Program-made: the position numbers and the translations under genes
Part shown: positions 7,438 to 13,269 of the stretch, piece by piece
How positions within the stretch are numbered: the first letter of the stretch is position 1
Layout of the letters: each line of letters starts with the position of its first letter
Notes under the pieces: model-generated
The model's database searches: none
What the model saw: the letters and a program-made list of their open reading frames with translations, nothing else
Told to the model about the DNA's origin: nothing
From: Cyanobacteria bacterium UBA11153
GTDB lineage: Bacteria; Cyanobacteriota; Cyanobacteriia; Cyanobacteriales; Coleofasciculaceae
Reading direction: 5' to 3'
Assembly: GCA_003511885.1 (NCBI GenBank)
Contig: DOIX01000186.1
Coordinates: 1-23,812 of the forward strand
DNA: 23,812 nt

Positions 7438-7902
7438 TTAGTATTCGGCATCGGCAGGATAGTCATCATCCATCAGGAATTCTCTAGGGGAGTCGCCAAA
7501 AGGAATGTCATCTAAATCTAAATCCTGTTCTTCATCTAAATCCTGTTCTGGATTGATTTTTGTTGCCTGCATTAGTTGCGGGAATCCAGGCAGCTCAGGT
7601 ATCATGCTAGGGTTACCGAGTCCTTGCGTTTTTAAGAATAAAGCAAGTTCATTCCAGTCGTTTTTTGCACATCGAATTTTTGATTGAAGCTTCCTTAGTT
7701 CGTCTTCAAGCATGGCTACTTCTTGCTGAAGATGCCAAGGATCATGTCCTTGGACGGACTTACAGAAATCATTAAGGCGACTCACGACATCAAGAGAAGA
7801 TTCATTGGGGCCAACCTCGTCCGAGACCCAAAATTTTTTGGTTTCGTTACATCCTGTCTTCTTGTTCAGAATAATAAACGAGAATTCGGTTTCTATTTTC
7901 AT
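7438..7902 (-). CDS. Unrecognised coiled-coil protein with internal SSB-tail-like acidic motif, 154 residues
   Basis: First gene of the left operon. The N-terminal 45 residues are strand-rich. A helix at about 58-95 (EVAMLEDELRKLQSKI) looks like a coiled coil. The C-terminal 35 residues are very acidic and contain DLDLDDIPFGD. DDIPF resembles the DDDIPF tip by which bacterial SSB recruits partners, but here it is internal, not at the C-terminus. No OB-fold is evident, so I do not call it SSB. It precedes the replication genes and may take part in replication; this is inference. Confidence 0.65.
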   Translation of the reverse strand: MKIETEFSFIILNKKTGCNETKKFWVSDEVGPNESSLDVVSRLNDFCKSVQGHDPWHLQQEVAMLEDELRKLQSKIRCAKNDWNELALFLKTQGLGNPSMIPELPGFPQLMQATKINPEQDLDEEQDLDLDDIPFGDSPREFLMDDDYPADAEY

Positions 7903-8058
7903 GTCGGTGATTAGAGTGAATTGGATTTAAAGAAAAATGCGATCGCAAATGTGCGCTACCTACATAGCGATCGCAAAACTGATGGAGATTGAATCATTGT
8001 TGTAGCATCACAAGGCACACCATATCGATCGGGGTATCACCTCCTTACTTCGTAGAGA

Positions 8059-8079
8059 GCGAGGAGAAGTTCTCCTCGC
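8059..8079. promoter_or_regulatory. 21-base inverted repeat, candidate operator
   Basis: GCGAGGAGAA-G-TTCTCCTCGC has two exact 10-bp arms around one base. The near-absent loop favours a dimeric protein site over an RNA hairpin. It lies in the divergent region between the two regulator-linked operons. Confidence 0.4.
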
Positions 8080-8140
8080 GAGGATCAAGCACTACCAACC
8101 AATAACCAATAGGCAATAACCAGGAAGCCGGAAAGAGGAG

Positions 8141-8176
8141 TGAGGGGCAACTCCGGATTTACCCCTCAGTTTTTTA
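8141..8176 (+). terminator. Rho-independent terminator-like hairpin ahead of the XRE gene
   Basis: TGAGGGG (8141-8147) pairs with CCCCTCA (8162-8168) and is followed by GTTTTTTAG. No gene on the plus strand ends upstream. It would therefore terminate an unannotated transcript starting between about 7915 and 8140, or attenuate the leader of the regulator at 8275. The pairing and T-run are clear; the biological role is inferred. Confidence 0.55.
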
Positions 8177-8249
8177 GGAGTATTATTCGGCTAAGGGATT
8201 TTACTGAGATGTTAGGCAGTTACCCGTTCGCCAATTTTATCCTTGTTCC

Positions 8250-8264
8250 CCCACAACTTGTGGG
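8250..8264. promoter_or_regulatory. Inverted repeat just before the XRE gene, candidate autoregulatory operator
   Basis: CCCACAA-C-TTGTGGG has exact 7-bp arms around a single base, 10 bases upstream of the ATG at 8275. Position and symmetry suit binding by a small dimeric helix-turn-helix repressor such as the one encoded directly downstream. Confidence 0.45.
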
Positions 8265-8274
8265 TTGTTTTGCT

Positions 8275-8532
8275 ATGATAGACAAGTCTCAAGAGAAAGT
8301 CAAGAGGAGTGCCGAGATGCTTAGGTTACTGCGCGAAACACTTGGTATGACTCAAAAGGAGATTGCTGATGAGCTTGGTATAGCGGAATACACTGTCTGG
8401 CGAGCTGAAAACCAGAAGAATGAAATTAAGTTTTCTTTTTATCAGGTCAAGAGACTGTTCGCGTTGATGGCTAGGGCGAATATCCCAATAGAGAGACTGC
8501 CTGATGAGCCAGAACAACCCTCAACTGGTTAA
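8275..8532 (+). CDS. Small XRE-family repressor-like regulator, 85 residues
   Basis: The ATG at 8275 (MIDKSQEKVKRS) is chosen over an in-frame upstream start at 8140, because that longer reading would translate through the terminator hairpin and the inverted repeat at 8250-8264. The helix-turn-helix is plain: LRETLGMTQKEIADELGIAE then TVWRAENQK. The gene is divergent from the left operon, the usual arrangement of an immunity or copy-control repressor in a mobile element. Its targets are probably the operators in 7903-8274. A bidirectional hairpin terminator follows at 8580. Confidence 0.82.
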   Translation: MIDKSQEKVKRSAEMLRLLRETLGMTQKEIADELGIAEYTVWRAENQKNEIKFSFYQVKRLFALMARANIPIERLPDEPEQPSTG

Positions 8533-8579
8533 TTGAAAGAGATCTGAAGTAGAATGCGCCAATTGTTAATAAAATATAA

Positions 8580-8608
8580 AAAGCCCCTTGTTTGAAGCGA
8601 GGGGCTTT
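8580..8608. terminator. GC-rich hairpin, probable bidirectional terminator
   Basis: AAAGCCCCTTG pairs with CGAGGGGCTTT through an 11-bp stem (one G-T pair) with a 7-base loop. On the minus strand it is followed by TTTTTATATTTT, the stronger U-tract; on the plus strand only TTTGT follows. It separates the XRE gene from the secreted-protein gene. Confidence 0.65.
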
Positions 8609-8637
8609 GTCAAATAAACTCATAGTTCAAATATATC

Positions 8638-9117
8638 ATGATACAAAAATACTGGTTAACAGCAATTTTGGTTGGCACTACCCTTTCTATCCCGGTAATC
8701 GCCAGCTCTCAACACTCTCTTTCTCTGACCTTAGCTCAACGCCCCACAGTAAGTCGTACTGTTCAAAATGGGGACTGGCAAATTACTCTCACCAATGCCA
8801 AGTCATTAGGTCGCAAAGTTAACTATGGTGGTATATCTTATGAAGCTGTCGGTATCTGGACTACAACGACCGTAACCGTGAGAAATACGACTAGTCAGCG
8901 GCAATCGGAAGAAAGCGGTCGGGCATTTCTGTATGGCGCACAGTTTGTAGATACTCAAGGGAACTCTCATGGAGTTGAACATGTGGTGGGAGATTCTCGC
9001 GTATCTGGAAAGCCTTACTCGTCTGGGGAAAGCCGAACCTATACGATAATGTTTGATACCCCTAATCGAGTACAAATGAGCTACCTGGGGTTAAGTGGCT
9101 CTTACTTAGGATTCTAA
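8638..9117 (+). CDS. Secreted protein with DUF4352-like domain, 159 residues
   Basis: The N-terminus has a signal peptide (hydrophobic residues about 7-22, possible cleavage after the ASS or LAQ segment near 22-34). The remainder is strand-rich: WQITLTNAKSLG, then TTTTVTVRNTT, then FLYGAQFVDTQGNSHG. This matches the immunoglobulin-like DUF4352 pattern in which an exported domain carries an alternating strand array. It is probably exported to the periplasm or surface. No enzyme motif is seen. It is one of only two plus-strand genes in the element and stands as a separate unit between a terminator and the first palindrome cassette, like a cargo (moron) gene. Its stop codon is directly adjacent to the convergent stop at 9118. 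Confidence 0.7.
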   Translation: MIQKYWLTAILVGTTLSIPVIASSQHSLSLTLAQRPTVSRTVQNGDWQITLTNAKSLGRKVNYGGISYEAVGIWTTTTVTVRNTTSQRQSEESGRAFLYGAQFVDTQGNSHGVEHVVGDSRVSGKPYSSGESRTYTIMFDTPNRVQMSYLGLSGSYLGF

Positions 9118-9234
9118 TTACTTCCACCACCGCTCTGAGGGTGGGATGATGAACTCAAATAATCCCACCTTCCATGCAATTATCCCGAAACTGAGGAAGA
9201 TGCCTGCTACTAAGCCAACAGAAAAATTGACCAT
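9118..9234 (-). CDS. Membrane micro-protein of cassette A, 38 residues
   Basis: This ORF starts MVNFSVGLVAGIFLSFGIIA and is one hydrophobic span followed by a short tail ending PPSERWWK. An AGGA lies about 10 bases before the ATG at 9234. It begins 27 bases after the stop of the 98-residue protein. It is supported by a clear paralogue in the second cassette (9939-10019), which shares the VGL(V/L)AGI(F/L)LS pattern and AW(K/L)VG. No known family is recognised. It is probably translated with its upstream partner. Confidence 0.6.
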   Translation of the reverse strand: MVNFSVGLVAGIFLSFGIIAWKVGLFEFIIPPSERWWK

Positions 9235-9261
9235 CCTACTTTTTCCTACATCAACTTACAT

Positions 9262-9558
9262 TTACCTACCATAGCGATCGCGTTCCAAGTCCGCGATCGC
9301 TTTTTCATACCACCAGTTAGCAGATCGGTGGCGATTGTAGTCGCGAGCGTGAGCCACCAGCCTTCTCATCAATGCCTCATTCCCATTACAGAGGGTTAGC
9401 AACCGTTGACGAAGCTCAGGTTTTACCTGATACCGAGGGGGAGCCACCTTGGGAAAAATCTGGAATATCTCTGGTCGGAATGCGCCGATAACCAAAATAA
9501 TAAACAGCACCAGCGCGACAACCAGCATAAGGATGGATACTACTAAGACAATCGGCAC
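9262..9558 (-). CDS. Cassette A membrane protein, 98 residues, GTG start
   Basis: The start is GTG at 9558, with a very strong ribosome site AAGGAGGTG at 9563-9571. Residues 2-28 form one transmembrane segment (PIVLVVSILMLVVALVLFII). After a Pro-rich linker comes a 47-residue basic helical domain starting LRQRLLTLC and ending EKAIADLERDR, with LVAHARDYNR in between. The same block is present in the 144-residue protein at 9904-10338, with 38 of 47 positions identical. From memory, similar (N-R-W-EK-I-DLERDR) domains occur in many small cyanobacterial proteins of unknown function. The 285-bp palindrome at 9609-9893 lies immediately upstream. Function unknown; a membrane-anchored nucleic-acid or partner-binding role is a guess. 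Confidence 0.7.
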   Translation of the reverse strand: MPIVLVVSILMLVVALVLFIILVIGAFRPEIFQIFPKVAPPRYQVKPELRQRLLTLCNGNEALMRRLVAHARDYNRHRSANWWYEKAIADLERDRYGR

Positions 9559-9608
9559 ACCCCACCTCCTTAATATTTCCTTTACTATTATCCGATTAAA
9601 ATTTGCAG

Positions 9609-9893
9609 TTCTCCAGAAAAGTTTTTAGTGGTTCAATCCTCACACCCTCACAGTCCCATATTTTGCAAGGGTTTCAGGGTGTGAGGATTGAATGGATTTA
9701 ATCCTCACACCCTGAGATTTACTGCATATAAGGATAACTTAAGTAGTTTCGTGTATATCAAGCATAAATTTATCTGTCGTCAATTATGGGGGTGTGAGGA
9801 TTGTTTTCAGCCAATCCTCACACCCTGAAACCCTTATGGGGTATAGGGGTGTGAGGGTGTGAGGATTATTGGCCTAAAAACTTTTCTGGAGAA
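9609..9893. repeat. Palindrome A: 285-bp long inverted repeat with six alternating 13-mers
   Basis: The ends are exact 20-bp inverted repeats (9609-9628 and 9874-9893). Six copies of ATCCTCACACCCT (at most one mismatch) lie at 9636 (+), 9676 (-), 9701 (+), 9789 (-), 9814 (+) and 9854 (-). The start-to-start spacings are 40, 25, 88, 25 and 40, exactly symmetric about 9751. The arms are similar over about 105 bases, with an unpaired centre of about 75. It is non-coding and sits 51 bases upstream of the GTG at 9558. Confidence 0.85.
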
Positions 9894-9903
9894 TTGTATT
9901 TTT

Positions 9904-10338
9904 TTAGAGCAGGAGGAACAAAGGGAGAAGTCGATCTCCTAAGACCACCCCACTAACCAAGCGACAACAGTCAGAGACAGAAGTATTCCCGCCAGGAGTC
10001 CCACATATAAATCTTCCATATCGCCACCTATCTGCACTTTGCTCACCATCAAGGAAAAAGCGATCGCGTTCCAAATCGGCGATCGCTTTTTCATACCACC
10101 AGTCAACAGACCGTCCCCGATTATAGTCACGGGCGTGGGCAACCAACCTCTTAGCCAATGCCTTATCACCACCACAGAGAGTCAATAGTCGTTGCTTCAA
10201 GACGGGGTTCCCCCCATCACCCCGTCTCACCTTCTTAAGGTTGAGTAGCTCTGGGTAAAATAACCCAGCTATCAGCCAACCAAGCAACCCGACTGTCGCC
10301 AGCAGCATCAATACACTCATTACCAAAACAATAGCCAC
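9904..10338 (-). CDS. Cassette B membrane protein, 144 residues, GTG start
   Basis: Start GTG at 10338, preceded by AGGAGG at 10347-10352 (8-base spacing). A longer in-frame reading from an ATG at 10467 would enter palindrome B and is rejected. Residues 1-28 are a transmembrane segment (VAIVLVMSVLMLLATVGLLG). A linker follows, then the 47-residue domain shared with the cassette A protein (38/47 identical, ending EKAIADLERDR). Unlike its paralogue, which stops three residues later at YGR, this copy continues about 50 residues across the whole micro-ORF 9939-10019 in another frame. It probably lost its original stop codon; the C-terminal extension looks unevolved. Function unknown. Confidence 0.65.
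   Translation of the reverse strand: MAIVLVMSVLMLLATVGLLGWLIAGLFYPELLNLKKVRRGDGGNPVLKQRLLTLCGGDKALAKRLVAHARDYNRGRSVDWWYEKAIADLERDRFFLDGEQSADRWRYGRFICGTPGGNTSVSDCCRLVSGVVLGDRLLPLFLLL
9939..10019 (-). CDS. Membrane micro-protein of cassette B, 26 residues, nested in the 3' end of the preceding gene
   Basis: The ORF starts MEDLYVGLLAGILLSLTVVA and ends WLVGWS, one hydrophobic span. AGGTGG lies about 6 bases before the ATG at 10019. It parallels the 38-residue micro-protein of cassette A in sequence and position, which is the main reason to call so short an ORF. It is completely overlapped, in a different frame, by the extended 3' end of the 144-residue gene. Confidence 0.5.
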   Translation of the reverse strand: MEDLYVGLLAGILLSLTVVAWLVGWS

Positions 10339-10402
10339 CTGCCCGCCCTCCTGAGTACCTCTTTTAATTTTGATGGAGAGTGCGATCGCGTGCAAATTCT
10401 CA

Positions 10403-10653
10403 GAAGAGTTTTGAAAAGTTTTCATCCTACATGTCTGTATCTCTTGCCCCGTAAGGGATACAGGCATGTAACTTCATTTCTCGCTCACCCTACATAACCC
10501 TACATGCCTGTATTTTTGCCTTGGTGACGGCACAAGCCTGATTTATTCTCAAATCAATCTATGTAGGGTGAAGTGGAAATCACCCTACATACCTCTAGGC
10601 TTTACCGTGCAATAGTTTCAGGCATGTAGGATGAAAACTTTTCAAAACTCTTC
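10403..10653. repeat. Palindrome B: 251-bp long inverted repeat with CCTACAT motifs
   Basis: The ends are exact 31-bp inverted repeats (10403-10433 and 10623-10653). Inside, CCTACAT-type motifs recur in mirror positions about the centre at 10528: 10426-10432 with 10624-10630, 10486-10495 with 10561-10570, and 10463-10469 with about 10587-10593. One further copy is at 10498-10504. The end sequence shares GAAAAGTTTT with palindrome A, but the internal motif differs. It lies 64 bases upstream of the GTG at 10338. Confidence 0.85.
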
Positions 10654-10693
10654 CGGAATTTGCGCAGATTTTCGGACGCTACTGGAGCTAAAG

Positions 10694-10727
10694 GCGATCG
10701 CACCCGAAAGCTTCCGAGTGCGATCGC
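10694..10727 (-). terminator. HIP1-containing hairpin, probable terminator of the 74-residue gene
   Basis: GCGATCGCAC at 10694-10703 pairs with GTGCGATCGC at 10718-10727. The 14 bases between extend the stem on the minus-strand transcript if two U-G pairs are allowed. It lies 11 bases after the stop of the 74-residue gene. The T-run that follows is only TTT, so termination strength is uncertain. Confidence 0.5.
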
Positions 10728-10738
10728 TCTTTCCATCT

Positions 10739-10963
10739 TTAGCCTTCTACTTCTACTTCGAGATCGGGCATCCCTACGGCATTGCCGAGGCGATCCAAGA
10801 ATGCTTTTAATGATTCTTGAGTTTCAGCGGACAGAGCTAATTTTTTCTCAATCTCAACAGAAACTTCCATGAAAAGATCGTCTTTCAATTCTTGGAATTT
10901 TCGAGCATCAGCATCCAAGAATTTGTTGCCCAATGCCAGCAAAGTTTGGAAGTAAGTATCCAT
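10739..10963 (-). CDS. Small acidic helical protein, 74 residues, unrecognised
   Basis: The protein is almost entirely helix-forming, with heptad-like spacing (LLALGNKFLDADARKFQELK, then VSVEIEKKLALSAETQESLK), and ends in an acidic tail DLEVEVEG. No membrane segment or catalytic motif is seen. It is a separate unit: an inverted repeat TTGGTA-N13-TACCAA at 10978-11002 lies in its upstream region and a hairpin follows its stop. Its base composition and HIP1-flanked surroundings look more like host DNA than the right operon. Function unknown. Confidence 0.65.
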   Translation of the reverse strand: MDTYFQTLLALGNKFLDADARKFQELKDDLFMEVSVEIEKKLALSAETQESLKAFLDRLGNAVGMPDLEVEVEG

Positions 10964-11004
10964 TGCTTTAGTTCTATTTGGTACAAATCAATTATATACC
11001 AAAA

Positions 11005-11124
11005 CTAAACTAAGAAAGCATAAACATTGCACCAGATCTTGACAGAATCGCAAGCGAGACACTTAATAGGGCAGTCCCAGGAAACACCAGATGCAAAGCA
11101 CTCAGAACAAAGCCAGTAAGTCAT
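11005..11124 (-). CDS. Cys-rich micro-protein, 39 residues, putative zinc ribbon
   Basis: Start ATG at 11124 overlaps the stop of the preceding gene in an ATGA arrangement, which strongly supports translation. The peptide begins MTYWLCSECF and contains CPIKCLACDS, so there are two CxxC pairs (CSEC and CLAC) plus two further Cys residues. A small zinc or metal-binding fold is likely. It is the last gene of the right operon. No family recognised. Confidence 0.6.
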   Translation of the reverse strand: MTYWLCSECFASGVSWDCPIKCLACDSVKIWCNVYAFLV

Positions 11125-11282
11125 TTCGTCTCCTCTAGTTTTTGCATTCGATAATCAATCAGATCTATTCGGCTTTTGATATCACTTAAGGAACCAAATA
11201 CCTGCCAAGCGAAAGCCAAAATAGCAATCCAATTGACTACCATACTAATAATTGGCATCTTAGAATTCTCTGGTTGACTCAT
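11121..11282 (-). CDS. Single-span membrane peptide with coiled tail, 53 residues
   Basis: The ATG at 11282 (MSQPENSKMP) follows the upstream stop by 5 bases and is preferred over the in-frame start at 11324, which would overlap the previous gene by 37 bases. Residues about 10-30 (ISMVVNWIAILAFAWQVFG) form one membrane span, followed by a charged helix IKSRIDLIDYRMQKLEETK. Size and layout recall small phage membrane proteins such as holin-like or spanin-like partners near lysis genes, but similarity to a named family cannot be shown. Confidence 0.6.
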   Translation of the reverse strand: MSQPENSKMPIISMVVNWIAILAFAWQVFGSLSDIKSRIDLIDYRMQKLEETK

Positions 11283-11287
11283 AATTC

Positions 11288-11818
11288 TTAAGGAGTAGTA
11301 AGCCGATAAGAAATCCCAATCCATCCATGAGATATATTTGGTGGAATCCCGGATTTGTAAGTAGTAAGCCTAATTTTAGCGACTCCATTGTCTACAGTTC
11401 TATTCAAAGTCTTAGTCAAAGAAAGATTCGTATCTCCGGTTAAGCTTAAGGTTCCTGTCCTCAATTCTGTACTGTATCCAATAGTATTGTTTGGCTGATG
11501 CTCGGAGATCGCGAGCGCCCAGTAATTAGATGTGTTATAGACTCCCGAAGTAAGTATTGGAGTCCAGTTCAATTCTAACAAATGGAGTCCGTAGCCTTGG
11601 TCTTTCCCTATTGCCCAAAATTTACCAGCGGCCACATAATTCATATCGTCAATGGGCAAGGAATGAATTTTGCGGTCGCTCATATAAAGAGAGCCATTCC
11701 ATACCCATCTTTCCAGTATCAGTCCAGATAAATCAATCTGAATCCACTCACTGCCAGTACTTACTGGAGTGGGTCTTGCTGCCGATCTGATTGGCGGATT
11801 CAAGCTAATACTTGACAT
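11288..11818 (-). CDS. Unrecognised beta-rich protein, possible tail-fibre or surface domain, 176 residues
   Basis: Start and upstream stop overlap by one base (TAATG). The protein is strand-rich with many aromatic, Ser, Thr and Asn residues: LERWVWNGSLYMSDRKIHSL, then GYGLHLLELNWTPIL, YWALAISEHQ, TGTLSLTGDTNLSLTK and a C-terminal HGWIGISYRLTTP. The WVWNG-Y-S motif is of the kind seen in receptor-binding modules of cyanobacterial phage tail proteins. There is no signal peptide. Neighbours are the other putative structural proteins. Assignment as a surface or fibre component is inference. Confidence 0.62.
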   Translation of the reverse strand: MSSISLNPPIRSAARPTPVSTGSEWIQIDLSGLILERWVWNGSLYMSDRKIHSLPIDDMNYVAAGKFWAIGKDQGYGLHLLELNWTPILTSGVYNTSNYWALAISEHQPNNTIGYSTELRTGTLSLTGDTNLSLTKTLNRTVDNGVAKIRLTTYKSGIPPNISHGWIGISYRLTTP

Positions 11819-12093
11819 TAATTAGATTCCTCTATTTCTATTTTAGGATCAATAATCCCAAAGCCAATCATTTTAATATCCACATTTGCGGAAAGAATAT
11901 ACCACCCTTCTTTAATTTCCAGGAATTTTCTCACTTCTTCTCTATGAGAAGAAATGAGGATCTCGCTTTTTTTTACCATCTCTGTGGCATCAGCCACCTG
12001 GATTTCCTGAAGGCTTGGAATCACCATCGGATCTCCAACCCCACTAGATAATTTAGTGGAAATATTAATCAGATAAATCATTTCGTTGTTCAT
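11818..12093 (-). CDS. Unrecognised 91-residue protein, right operon
   Basis: The ATG at 12093 (MNNEMIYLINISTKLSSG) comes 4 bases after the preceding stop and is preferred over the overlapping start at 12120. The sequence alternates helices and strands and ends in KMIGFGIIDPKIEIEESN. It has no signal peptide, membrane span or recognised motif. It overlaps the next gene by one base, so the genes are translationally coupled. A small chaperone or assembly factor is possible from position only. Confidence 0.6.
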   Translation of the reverse strand: MNNEMIYLINISTKLSSGVGDPMVIPSLQEIQVADATEMVKKSEILISSHREEVRKFLEIKEGWYILSANVDIKMIGFGIIDPKIEIEESN

Positions 12094-12097
12094 TTTC

Positions 12098-12679
12098 TTA
12101 GGTAAATACTCGATAATCAATACTAGCGGTACCGGAGGCTACAATCCCGTTGACTGCTCCAGTAAAATCAAAATCATCAATGTGCGCGTATTGCGGGAAA
12201 ATCGGAATTCCTCCCGCTACTGCTGCTGCTGCACCATATTCTATGTATATGGTGGATAAAGTATTGTTTTGGATCATCCATAGATTTTTTGATCCAGCAG
12301 TAATAATTGGGGTGCTGACATTGGCTATTGATACCGTAACCTTAGTACAAATACTACTTTTTTTGTTAATCAACTGCAAATAGCTACTTATCAACTTTAA
12401 AAAGCCAATAGCGGTAGCAGTTGCTGTTGGCGAGGCTGCTGGCGTACTTGAGGAAATGCCTAAGCCACCAGAAACATCGCTCAATAATTTTAGGATAGTG
12501 CTAGCGGTCGCTGTATTGCCTATTGAGGCAATAATAGAGCTTAATTTTGCATTGCTCGAATTAGGATCGGGGGATGAGAGCAAACCAATTACTGCCTGAA
12601 CCGCGTTCATTGCAGCAATTAAGTCAGCCCCCTGGCTTTGCGTGATTAACTGAGCACCAAGCAGTGGAATTTGCGGCAT
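12098..12679 (-). CDS. Putative virion or surface structural protein, 193 residues
   Basis: The N-terminal half is helical and Ala/Ser-rich (LIAAMNAVQAVIGLLSS, then TASTILKLLSDVSGGLG). The C-terminal 90 residues are a strand array of the kind seen in phage head-decoration or minor structural proteins: NLWMIQNNTLSTIYIEYG, GGIPIFPQYAHI, and FTGAVNGIVASGTASIDYR. The sequence pattern (N-x-IY-x-x-G ... GGIP ... TGAVN-I-ASGT) is familiar from such proteins, though I cannot name the family. It lies in the middle of the right operon. Confidence 0.65.
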   Translation of the reverse strand: MPQIPLLGAQLITQSQGADLIAAMNAVQAVIGLLSSPDPNSSNAKLSSIIASIGNTATASTILKLLSDVSGGLGISSSTPAASPTATATAIGFLKLISSYLQLINKKSSICTKVTVSIANVSTPIITAGSKNLWMIQNNTLSTIYIEYGAAAAVAGGIPIFPQYAHIDDFDFTGAVNGIVASGTASIDYRVFT

Positions 12680-12690
12680 TTATTTCTTTA

Positions 12691-13269
12691 CTAGCCCTCT
12701 ATTAATTCGTTTATTTGGATGGAGGTATAATCCTCAGCTTCTCCCCAAATTTCAAGAGCAGTCTTAATTTTGGGTAGGTAAAATCTTGGGGACACAACGA
12801 TTGACTTGATTGACTCTAGACGTGGGCAAACCGTATGAAATACTGCGGGAAAATCTCCGTAGTTAATAATAGAAAGCCCTTTTCTTGCGAGGTTTTCAGG
12901 CAAAAGCAGTTCTCTCTCTCTTATTAGAAAATCATGGGAATTAGTGGAAAGGACAGGGATCCATTCCCATGCCTCAAAAAGAATATGACTGAGCTTAAAA
13001 GAAGGATTGAACTCCAAGGTAAATGGAATCAAGTCGTCCATATCAAAAAGCCGAATCTGAATGCAATCATTCAAATAAAGATTCTGATATGGAGATTTCA
13101 CCTCAAGAGAACCAACTAGGCTAACTCCCCTAACTGTCCCGGCAAAGCCTCTGCTCCTAGGAAATTTCAAATCGGTTATTCTGACAAGAACATGGCGATT
13201 ACTTAATGGAATATTGGAAATAAATTTTTCCGCTTCGTCCATATTCCATGTAACCCGATGTTGCCACAC
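12691..13269 (-). CDS. Unrecognised 192-residue protein, right operon
   Basis: GTG at 13269 directly abuts the upstream stop; an ATG at 13242 (MDEAEKFISN) is an alternative start giving 183 residues. The protein is mixed alpha/beta with many aromatic residues, including FEAWEWIPVL and LRE-type charged stretches. LARKGLSIINYGDFPAVFHT is the most strongly folded-looking segment. No signal peptide or catalytic motif is seen. It may be a structural or baseplate-like protein by its place between two other candidate structural genes, but this is unproven. Confidence 0.6.
   Translation of the reverse strand: MWQHRVTWNMDEAEKFISNIPLSNRHVLVRITDLKFPRSRGFAGTVRGVSLVGSLEVKSPYQNLYLNDCIQIRLFDMDDLIPFTLEFNPSFKLSHILFEAWEWIPVLSTNSHDFLIRERELLLPENLARKGLSIINYGDFPAVFHTVCPRLESIKSIVVSPRFYLPKIKTALEIWGEAEDYTSIQINELIEG

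Larger units (their letters stand above)
7903..8274. promoter_or_regulatory. Divergent control region between the left operon and the plus-strand XRE gene
   Basis: This 372-base stretch has no convincing gene. It holds two HIP1 octamers (about 7940-7947 and 7968-7975), a 21-base perfect inverted repeat at 8059-8079, a terminator-like hairpin at 8141-8176 and a 15-base inverted repeat at 8250-8264. Being the only divergent gene junction of the element, it should carry the left-operon promoter and the promoter of the regulator at 8275. An origin or a small RNA could also be here. I could not place -10/-35 boxes with confidence. Confidence 0.55.

Noticed and set aside
7438..7902. Single-stranded DNA-binding protein call
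   Set aside because: DDIPF is internal and no OB-fold pattern is visible.
8140..8274. N-terminal extension of the 85-residue XRE regulator
   Set aside because: It spans a terminator hairpin and an operator-like repeat; the ATG at 8275 fits the domain start.
9636..9866. CRISPR array from the repeated 13-mers
   Set aside because: Copies alternate in orientation, spacing is unequal (25 to 88) and mirrored, and no cas genes are near.
10339..10467. N-terminal extension of the cassette B protein from an ATG at 10467
   Set aside because: It runs into palindrome B, lacks similarity to the paralogue, and a strong ribosome site precedes the GTG at 10338.
9609..10653. Insertion sequence with transposase
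   Set aside because: The inverted repeats are palindromes without a transposase between them; the only genes nearby encode small membrane proteins.
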